DNA of 15,990 bases. Source: CAWEQO01 sp963811225 (GTDB lineage Bacteria; Chloroflexota; Anaerolineae; Anaerolineales; Anaerolineaceae). The stretch is taken from the NCBI GenBank assembly GCA_963811225.1, contig CAWEQO010000009.1, positions 1 through 15,990 of the forward strand, in the 5' to 3' direction. Positions within the stretch are counted from its first letter, which is position 1. Each line of letters begins with the position of its first letter. A program made the translations under genes and the position numbers. The notes under the pieces are model-generated. The model was not told the DNA's origin and made no database searches. It was given only the letters and a program-made list of their open reading frames with translations. Positions 7,018-12,523 of this stretch are shown here, one piece after another.

Positions 7018-7032
7018 ATGAATTCCCTAGGT

Positions 7033-7419
7033 TTATTGCTTACGGCTGCCGGTGACCGCAATCTTGCCGCGCATCTCATGGTGATGCGGTCCACACCAGC
7101 GCGTGCAGTAGAAGACGTAGGTGCCGGGCCGGTCGAAGGTGAGGTTCAGGCTGACCCACTCACCGGGCTTGAGGTCGATGGGCGCTTGCCCGGATTGGGC
7201 GATCACGAACCCGTGCAGCACGTCGTCCGAGGTCAGGCGCAGGCGCAGCGGACGGCCCACTTCGGCCTGCAGCGTATCCTGCGACCAGCCACCCTGTTCG
7301 ACCATGCGCGCATGCAGGCGCACCTCATTCCGTGGTGGGATCAAGACGACCAGGCCAACCACGACCACGCCGGCCAGCAGCAGCCCCAGGATCATGCGAG
7401 CGAGACGTTCGGCGTTCAT
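7033..7419 (-). CDS. Membrane-anchored CuA cupredoxin (cytochrome oxidase subunit II-like), second copy
   Basis: 128 residues. One N-terminal transmembrane anchor (about 8-28) is followed by an extracytoplasmic cupredoxin fold. All CuA ligands are present: H69 in SDDVLHGF, then C105-x3-C109-x3-H113-x2-M116 in CTRWCGPHHHEM. It should hold a binuclear copper centre and carry electrons outside the membrane. It is far shorter than a normal oxidase subunit II (no second helix, no haem domain). ATG 7419 overlaps the stop of the iron-sulfur gene by 4 nt (ATGA), so translation is coupled. Last complete gene of the operon. An extra His next to the motif (HHH) is unusual. Partner enzyme unknown. Confidence 0.88.
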   Translation of the reverse strand: MNAERLARMILGLLLAGVVVVGLVVLIPPRNEVRLHARMVEQGGWSQDTLQAEVGRPLRLRLTSDDVLHGFVIAQSGQAPIDLKPGEWVSLNLTFDRPGTYVFYCTRWCGPHHHEMRGKIAVTGSRKQ

Positions 7420-8846
7420 ATCAGCAGCGCCAGCATTCCGATGACGATCGAGAGGTTGAAAGCCTGCACCGCCAGACTGCGCCGGGGCGAGAGGATATCC
7501 CGCCGGGCGATCGCAGCCGACCACAACAGCCCGCCGAACAGGACGGCGACTTGCAGCAGCGGCGCAATCACGGAGACGTCTGGGTTGAACGTGGTGTGGA
7601 CCGTGCCGAACAGGTCCCAGCCGAGCCCGAACGGGTCTGACAGCACCGCCAGGATATAGCCTGACTTGGCAAAGGCGAACGAGATGGTGAAGGCGATCCA
7701 GGCGGTCAGGCCGAGCGGCATGAGCGGGCAGGCGCTGCGCGAAACTTCCTTGCGCCAATCGCCGATCTTGCCGCCCAGGCGCACCGCCAGGGCGAACAGG
7801 CCCGGCACGAGCAGCCCGGCGAAGGTGAGGAAACCACCCACGTACGCCAGCCATGGCAGCGTCCCGACCGCGTAGGCAGCCCGCCGTAAGTCGCCCCACG
7901 GCTCCAGGAACAGGGCCGAGAAGGCCAGCCCGCAGCCCAGCATCACCAGGGCCAGGTAGGCTTCGTCCAGTCGCGGCCGTTTGCGTCCCTGGGACCAGTC
8001 CGCGCCAAAAGCGCGCAAGTTGAGTGAGACATTGTCGTTGGGGCAGGCGCGGATGCACTCCATGCACAGTCCGCAGGGGTTATTTTCGGGCAAGGCGGCC
8101 ACATACACGCCCCATGGACAGCCGGTGTAGCAGGTCTTCTCGGCGTGCGCAGCACACACTTTCGTGTCGTCCACGCGAACCTCGACCGGCGCGGCCTGGG
8201 CGTAAATGCCGGTGATGCCGCCGATCGGGCACAGGCTGGCGCAGAAGGGCCGCCCGGTCTCACCCATGCGCCGGGGATCGTTTGGACGGTTGAAGACCAG
8301 GCCCATGCCGGTGGCCAGCAGCAAGACGCCGAGCAGCGCCCAGCCGGTCACGCGCGGCGAGGTGATGGTGATGACGCTGAACATGCCGATGGCCAGGAAG
8401 GCGAAGGCCTGCAGCCAGGCTCCGCGCAGGCGGAACTCGCCAACCAGAGGCAGCTTAATTTTGCTCGGCCAGGGAAGCCCGAGGCCAAAACGTTTTTTTG
8501 CAGGTTGGTTGGGGAAGATCGCACCCTGCGACAGCCACTCGCCGGGCATCGGGATCGGGCAGACCGCGCACCACGAGCGCCCGCCGAACGGGATGAAGAC
8601 CAGCTTGAGCAAGGTCCACCAGGCGATCCAGACGAAGATGATGGCGAAGTTGCGGCTGCCGACAACCGAGCCGAACAGCCCGGCCAGGATGGTCAGCAGG
8701 AAACCCGCCAGGGTGATCGCCCGCGCCAGGAACAGCGGCCAGCGCGAAAGGACCAGCCCGCGCAGGAAGGGCAGGCGCGAAAGTGCGATCTTCCGGCGGC
8801 GGGTACGAAATACCAACTTTGAGGATGCCTGCGCCCCATCAGCCAC
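7416..8846 (-). CDS. NapH/NosR/CcoG-like polytopic iron-sulfur membrane protein
   Basis: 476 residues with roughly nine hydrophobic segments. Cys pairs at membrane edges are CAVCP (C93, C96) and CASLCP (C202, C206), as in NapH/NosR-type proteins. A soluble loop holds C231, C239, C243-P and a full ferredoxin motif C258-x2-C261-x2-C264-x3-C268-P, so two 4Fe-4S clusters are expected. Relatives move electrons across the membrane (NapH, NosR) or reduce copper for oxidase assembly (CcoG). No FMN-binding domain is visible, unlike NosR. GTG 8846 has GGAGGG 6 nt upstream and overlaps the previous gene by 8 nt. It sits between two CuA cupredoxins, suggesting they exchange electrons or copper with it. 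Exact role unproven. Confidence 0.85.
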   Translation of the reverse strand: MADGAQASSKLVFRTRRRKIALSRLPFLRGLVLSRWPLFLARAITLAGFLLTILAGLFGSVVGSRNFAIIFVWIAWWTLLKLVFIPFGGRSWCAVCPIPMPGEWLSQGAIFPNQPAKKRFGLGLPWPSKIKLPLVGEFRLRGAWLQAFAFLAIGMFSVITITSPRVTGWALLGVLLLATGMGLVFNRPNDPRRMGETGRPFCASLCPIGGITGIYAQAAPVEVRVDDTKVCAAHAEKTCYTGCPWGVYVAALPENNPCGLCMECIRACPNDNVSLNLRAFGADWSQGRKRPRLDEAYLALVMLGCGLAFSALFLEPWGDLRRAAYAVGTLPWLAYVGGFLTFAGLLVPGLFALAVRLGGKIGDWRKEVSRSACPLMPLGLTAWIAFTISFAFAKSGYILAVLSDPFGLGWDLFGTVHTTFNPDVSVIAPLLQVAVLFGGLLWSAAIARRDILSPRRSLAVQAFNLSIVIGMLALLI

Positions 8847-9279
8847 GCGCCACCCTCCAGCCGCCGTACAGGAACGCCAGTGCCGCCAGCCCGACGCCGC
8901 GGAAGAGCAGCAGGTTCGGGCCGACTTCCAGCCGCCCGGTCATGAATGGGTGCAGATTGCCGCAGCTCAGCGAGCAGCGGATCTTGAACGAGCCGGGCCG
9001 ATCGGCGACGAAGCTGACCCGCGCAGTCAGGCCTGGCTCGGCCATGACATCCACCGGGTAGCCGTCGATCGACAGGCCGTGAGTGACGTCGGTCGAGGTC
9101 ACTTCCAGGGTCACCTGGTCGCCGGGGTTGACCCGAATCACCGCCGGGCTGAAGGCAAAGTCCCCGGCTGCGACCTGAAAGGGTCGCTGTGCCGGCGCGA
9201 CCGGCAAGCGCAGCGGCACAAACGCGATCAGCGCCGCCGCGACCAGCAAGACGACCAGGGAGATGCGTGTCAGTTTCAA
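8839..9279 (-). CDS. Membrane CuA cupredoxin (oxidase subunit II-like), first copy
   Basis: 146 residues. Transmembrane segment or uncleaved signal at about 6-24, cupredoxin domain 35-118, and a second hydrophobic segment 123-141 at the C-terminus, so the domain is tethered at both ends. CuA ligands: H67 in STDVTHGL, and C102-x3-C106-x3-H110-x2-M113 in CSLSCGNLHPFM. The best start is TTG 9279, lying 2 nt after the stop of the lipoprotein gene; no good Shine-Dalgarno is seen, so translation is probably coupled. Topology is inverted relative to classic subunit II, where both helices precede the copper domain. It differs clearly in sequence from the second copy, so it is not a recent duplicate. 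Confidence 0.87.
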   Translation of the reverse strand: MKLTRISLVVLLVAAALIAFVPLRLPVAPAQRPFQVAAGDFAFSPAVIRVNPGDQVTLEVTSTDVTHGLSIDGYPVDVMAEPGLTARVSFVADRPGSFKIRCSLSCGNLHPFMTGRLEVGPNLLLFRGVGLAALAFLYGGWRVARG

Positions 9280-9281
9280 GG

Positions 9282-9761
9282 TCAGTTGTCCATGTTGCTG
9301 GGGCCGCGGCTGGCATAGGTCTGGTCGACGTAAGCCTTGATCTCTTGCGGCGACTTGCCCTGATTGGTCAGGCGCATGGCGTCCTGGGTAATGTCCACGC
9401 AGATGCCGCAGCCGAGGGCGTGCGTATCCAGGCTAACCTGGTCACCGCTGGCGGACTGGACATAGCAATCGTAGTTATTCTGATGGCCCATCGCGCCGCA
9501 GCCGCAGTAGCACGGCACTTGCTGGAGGATCTCCGGGTTCGCGACCGCGAAGCGGTAAGCCGCTTGAACAATCTCGGGCGCGCTCTGCACATCAGCCGAC
9601 ATTTGCTCCATCGCCGCCATCTTCAGGTGTGAGGCATCTACCCCCGATCCTCCGCTCACCTCGACGTTCACATCAGCGGGGGATGGCTGGGGCGCGCAGG
9701 CGGCCAGGATCGCTAATAAAAGCATGGAAAGTAAGATAAAGACCGGGATTCGGCGTGGCAT
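9282..9761 (-). CDS. PCYCGC-motif lipoprotein
   Basis: 159 residues. Lipoprotein signal with lipobox LAAC, the lipidated Cys being C22. A low-complexity linker follows, then a compact domain from about 60 with PCYCGCG (C84, C86, C88), C99, and GCGIC (C118, C121), plus H93 and H114. The pattern matches the PCYCGC family, secreted Cys-rich proteins of unproven function. The paired cysteines suggest metal, probably copper, binding (inference from context). The start ATG 9761 has a near-perfect AGAGGAG 5 nt upstream. First gene of a four-gene operon with spacings of +2, -8 and -4 nt, so it likely serves the CuA or iron-sulfur proteins, for example as a copper donor. Confidence 0.88.
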   Translation of the reverse strand: MPRRIPVFILLSMLLLAILAACAPQPSPADVNVEVSGGSGVDASHLKMAAMEQMSADVQSAPEIVQAAYRFAVANPEILQQVPCYCGCGAMGHQNNYDCYVQSASGDQVSLDTHALGCGICVDITQDAMRLTNQGKSPQEIKAYVDQTYASRGPSNMDN

Positions 9762-9794
9762 AAAAACTCCTCTTTACGCAATCGGTATGTTTCG

Positions 9795-9823
9795 ATTGTA
9801 TCGGCAGGAACAATCGGGGATAA
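9795..9823 (-). promoter_or_regulatory. Possible promoter of the PCYCGC-CuA operon
   Basis: On the minus strand TTATCC, 17 bp, TACAAT. The -10 is strong and the -35 weak, as expected if an activator helps. It lies 34 bp upstream of the ATG and downstream of the preceding terminator. Confidence 0.4.
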
Positions 9824-9873
9824 GCTGGAAATGGCGCATATTCGATATAAGCAATTTTGCCTATTGTTGGGAT

Positions 9874-9908
9874 ACAAAAACTCGGAGCCAGCTGCTCCGA
9901 GTTTTTGT
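9874..9908 (-). terminator. Terminator after the DUF2680-like gene, usable in both directions
   Basis: Perfect 15-bp inverted repeat with arms ACAAAAACTCGGAGC and its complement around CAGCT. The G/C core is flanked by A and T runs on both sides. It separates the DUF2680-like gene from the PCYCGC operon. Confidence 0.92.
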
Positions 9909-9922
9909 GGTCGACTGCCTTC

Positions 9923-10495
9923 TTACAGGTTCGTTCCGCGCCCGCCCATCATGGGGCCGAAGCGGCCGCTGGAGTTCGATCCGCCAGAGTTGGAACTGCC
10001 GGAGCTTGAGTTACCCGAATCGCTGTCGCCGTTGAACCCATGGCAGCCAAAGCCGCCGAAATCGCCGGACCACATCGCCTCCATGTGCTGGTCCATCCAA
10101 TCCGCCTGCTCCTGGGTCAGAGTCCCGGCTTCAACAGCCTGGTCGAGGGCCTGGTCGTGCGCGTCTTCCATCACCTGCTGGATTTGCTCCTGGCTCAAAC
10201 CCTGCGACTGGGCAATCTCATACGGAGTCTCGCCGTTTTCGATGCGCGCCTGGAGCTGCTCGGGGGTCAGGTTCAACGCTTTAGCCAGCGCGTCGACCAT
10301 GTACTGGTGCATGGGCCCATAGCCCGAACTGCCCATCATGCCGTAACCGTAACCGCCCATCATGCCGCCGTAGCCGTAGCCTTGCCCCGGGGTTGGGGGC
10401 TGCTGCGATTGAGCGTAGGCTACGCCTGCCCACCCGAAAACGGCCACAACCGCCAATGCCACAACCAGACTACCTGCAATGATCCACTTCTTCAT
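9923..10495 (-). CDS. Secreted Met/Gly/Tyr-rich DUF2680-like protein
   Basis: 190 residues. Signal peptide 1-28 with likely cleavage AYA/QS. Residues 38-62 are a Gly-Tyr-Met stretch (GYGYGGMMGG, GYGYGMMG). Residues 65-142 are helical: ALAKALNLTPEQLQ, then EIAQSQGLSQEQI and AGTLTQEQADWMDQHME, typical of DUF2680/YckD-like repeats. The tail is Ser/Gly/Asn-rich and ends GPMMGGRG. Paired Met and a few His could bind Cu(I) outside the cell (inference from composition and neighbours). ATG 10495 has CAGGAGA 8 nt upstream. The gene is transcribed alone, between its own terminator and a promoter carrying four direct repeats. A structural or envelope-stress role is an alternative. Confidence 0.8.
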   Translation of the reverse strand: MKKWIIAGSLVVALAVVAVFGWAGVAYAQSQQPPTPGQGYGYGGMMGGYGYGMMGSSGYGPMHQYMVDALAKALNLTPEQLQARIENGETPYEIAQSQGLSQEQIQQVMEDAHDQALDQAVEAGTLTQEQADWMDQHMEAMWSGDFGGFGCHGFNGDSDSGNSSSGSSNSGGSNSSGRFGPMMGGRGTNL

Positions 10496-10545
10496 TTGTT
10501 GATCTCCTGTTATTGTGATTGAGGATATTTCAGCTTACTGTTGTT

Positions 10546-10600
10546 AGGATACCTGTTTTGTTTGAAGAAAGCTTGAAGCCTGTTTAAAGTTTCTGTAAAG
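10546..10600 (-). promoter_or_regulatory. Four 11-bp-spaced direct repeats plus -10 box upstream of the DUF2680-like gene
   Basis: On the plus strand TTTGAAG (10561), CTTGAAG (10572), TTTAAAG (10583) and TGTAAAG (10594) recur at exactly 11 bp. Read toward the gene they are CTTTACA, CTTTAAA, CTTCAAG, CTTCAAA. Nine bp further is TATCCT (10546-10551), a plausible -10, with no -35 match at normal spacing. This is the layout of activator-dependent promoters bound by OmpR/PhoB-family response regulators. Which regulator and signal (copper, phosphate or other) cannot be told. Confidence 0.65.
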
Positions 10601-10688
10601 AAAACGCCGCCATCCAGAGGTTATGAATGGGTTGGTTAGGTGCAAACACCCAAACGCCCCATCCATTCACACCTCCGCGATCGAAGGT

Positions 10689-11531
10689 TTACGATCTGGG
10701 TTTTTCGAGCACGAGCAGCGCCAGGTCGCCGAGCGGGCCGGAAAAATGCTGCTCGTCTACGACCTGCCCCGGGAAGCGACGGTAATCGCTTGCGCGAACC
10801 AGCCGCGCCGCCAGGAAGGGGTAGATCCGGTCGACCAGGCGGCTCAAATTCGTGAGCGCTTCGTCCTCGAACAGCAGCACCATCCGCCCGCCCGGCCGCA
10901 ACTGCTCCCACGCTTTGTTGGCTGCCAGCGCCGGATCGGACAGGTGCTCAAACACCCAGGTCGAGACGATCAGGTCGTAGGGACCGTCCGGCAGCGGGTC
11001 ACGCAGCAGGTCCAATTGCTGGAAGCGCACATTCGAAATGCTGCCATAGCGCTGCCGGGCGCGTTCGAGCATGGCATCGGTGAGATCGACGCCGGTGTAG
11101 GAGCCGAAAGGCAGGCGCAGCGCCAGCAAGCGCGACAGGTTCGCTCCCACCCCGCTGCCCAGGTCCAGAACCTTGCCATTTCCCGGTAAGCTGTTTGTTA
11201 AGCGGCGGTCGAACGCCTGGTGGGCCTGCGGGTAGAACCATTCCCGCCAGCCGGGGTCGATGACCGCGTAGCCCCCGGCGACCCAACGGTACAGGCCGGT
11301 CACATCGAACGGGGCTTGTGAAAGCACGGCAAGACCCAGCCCGGCCTCAGCCGCGCCGCCGCCGCGCAGCAGCCCCTTTGGCAGGCGAAGCAGCCCATCG
11401 ATGATACGGCGATACAGGCTGCGGCGAGGCCCAAACCGGAACAGGCGCACGTAACTGCGCCCGAACAGCAATGTCAGCAACCCGTCCAGGAGAAAGTAGA
11501 CGCCCAATACTCGTATTAGTTTCTTGTTCAC
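10689..11531 (-). CDS. Class I SAM-dependent methyltransferase with N-terminal hydrophobic region
   Basis: 280 residues from GTG 11531, chosen because AAAGGAGG lies 8 nt upstream; a longer frame to 11672 lacks any such site. Residues 5-35 hold a hydrophobic helix (VLGVYFLLDGLLTLLFG) and 60-90 another weakly hydrophobic stretch. The catalytic Rossmann domain starts near 115 with motif I VLDLGSGVGAN (121-131), acidic D149 in TGVDLT, D174, and motif II YDLIVSTWVFEHL (185-197). The substrate is unknown; FEHL resembles UbiE/BioC-type small-molecule methyltransferases. It is followed by an imperfect stem-loop with no T run. Its place in a copper cluster may be incidental. Confidence 0.82.
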   Translation of the reverse strand: MNKKLIRVLGVYFLLDGLLTLLFGRSYVRLFRFGPRRSLYRRIIDGLLRLPKGLLRGGGAAEAGLGLAVLSQAPFDVTGLYRWVAGGYAVIDPGWREWFYPQAHQAFDRRLTNSLPGNGKVLDLGSGVGANLSRLLALRLPFGSYTGVDLTDAMLERARQRYGSISNVRFQQLDLLRDPLPDGPYDLIVSTWVFEHLSDPALAANKAWEQLRPGGRMVLLFEDEALTNLSRLVDRIYPFLAARLVRASDYRRFPGQVVDEQHFSGPLGDLALLVLEKPRS

Positions 11532-11595
11532 CGTTCGATCCTCCTTTCGAAGCAGATCGATACTCATCGTAAGCTTTTGCCGCTCAGCAGGGAAG

Positions 11596-11630
11596 GGCAA
11601 AATTGCCCGTTCAGGCACGGGCATTTTGCC
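11596..11630 (-). other. Strong hairpin in the leader of the methyltransferase gene
   Basis: GGCAAAAT, bulged T, GCCCG, 8-nt loop, then CGGGC and ATTTTGCC: 13 pairs with one bulge. It lies 65 bp upstream of the methyltransferase start and 41 bp past the previous terminator. No T run follows on either strand, so it is probably not a terminator. Role unknown; a leader RNA structure is possible. Confidence 0.55.
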
Positions 11631-11670
11631 GGAGGCAAAAGATCGGATGAAGTTCCGGCAGGCGGCAAAC

Positions 11671-11707
11671 AAAAAGACCGCTCACCTCCTATAGGGCAAA
11701 CGGTCTT
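11671..11707 (-). terminator. Terminator of the DUF4396 gene
   Basis: Minus strand AAGACCG, 20-nt loop containing the palindrome CCTATAGG, CGGTCTT, then continued T to five in a row. It lies 25 bp after the stop codon. Confidence 0.75.
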
Positions 11708-11731
11708 CCCATTCATCCTTTCGTTTCAAAA

Positions 11732-12431
11732 TCAAGCCATGCCGTGCTTCCAACCAATGGAGACCAGCCACCAGTTCATGGGGTAGGTGAAAATAAAGCC
11801 GACCAGCAAGCCTAAAGAGGCGAAGCCCCAGAAGGCCGCCGTGGTAGGGTCGGGGCTCTCACCAACCACCGCCGGCGTGACGAAGTACATCACCAAGCCC
11901 ATGCCCAGCATGACGGTCGCCATCGAGAAGAACTCAGCCCGCCCGGCTTTCCAGAGCGACAGCCCGAGCGGATTGCCCATGTTTTCCATCGACCAGGTTT
12001 GGAAAATGAACCAGCCAAAGATGAAGCCGACCAGGTACTCGTACCAGAACTCAGTCCAGAAGGGAAAGTCGAGCAGCCGGGCGACCACCATGGCGGTCAT
12101 GATCCCCAACCCATCTCCGGCCACGCAGTGGATCACCGATCCGGTGACCTTCTTCCATTGGGGGCTGACAAACTTGTGGTGATATTCCTGCGCCTCCTGC
12201 CCGCTTTTGGTGTTGATCCCCGGCGGACGGCAGGTCCACAAGTACAGCATCAATCCAACGATCGAGAAAAACGTGACGATAATGACCCAGCCGATTTTGA
12301 GCGCCTGGTTGACGTTCTTGTTGGCCGTGACCGAGTTCGAAGAACACTACGGCCGCAGCGACCAGGCCAAAGCCATACCACGGCACGACAAACACCGGAC
12401 TTGTTAAAAACGACAGAAAATCAAAATTCAT
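11732..12431 (-). pseudogene. DUF4396 copper-associated membrane protein gene, interrupted by one frameshift
   Basis: ATG 12431 has AAAGGAG 5 nt upstream and begins MNFDFLSFLTSPVFVVPWYGF, a first transmembrane segment running to VAAAVVFF. The rest is one base out of frame: NSVTANKNVNQALKIGW, then the block SVIHCVAGDGLGIMTAMVV, FWTEFWYEYLVGF and FQTWSMENMG, and a last helix ending YPMNWWLV-SIGWKHGMA. These are the conserved DUF4396 blocks. Removing a single base near 12338 (the G in TTCTTCGAACTCG) restores a continuous protein of about 232 residues. Everything else is well preserved, so this is either a very young mutation or an assembly/sequencing error. DUF4396 genes often sit beside copper ATPases, as here. 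Confidence 0.8.
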
Positions 12432-12476
12432 GTGTGCTCCTTTCCCCCTGCTTACTGCTTCGTTTCTCGCTAGAAA

Positions 12477-12510
12477 AGGCCCTAAGGAATTTCGAAAATC
12501 CTTAGGGCCT
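12477..12510 (-). terminator. Terminator of the copB gene
   Basis: Perfect 12-bp stem AGGCCCTAAGGA/TCCTTAGGGCCT with a 10-nt loop, followed by TTTTCT on the minus strand. It begins 13 bp after the copB stop. Confidence 0.9.
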
Positions 12511-12523
12511 CTCCCTGGACTAT

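Noticed and set aside
7033..9279. Nitrous-oxide reductase or cytochrome oxidase operon
   Set aside because: Only CuA domains and a NosR/NapH-like protein are present. No NosZ propeller, NosD/F/Y, oxidase subunit I or haem-binding CxxCH gene is visible.
8693..9316. Minus-strand 207-codon frame in an alternate phase
   Set aside because: Overlaps the CuA cupredoxin and iron-sulfur genes and is dominated by Arg/Pro/Gly with no motif; a frame shadow.
7018..9318. Plus-strand frames (213, 225 and 370 codons) opposite the CuA operon
   Set aside because: Antisense shadows rich in Arg, Pro and Ala. The minus strand has complete metal-site motifs and coupled starts.
10618..10680. Imperfect stem-loop with TGAATGG/CCATTCA arms after the methyltransferase gene as a terminator
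   Set aside because: The stem is broken and no T run follows on either strand, so termination cannot be supported from sequence.
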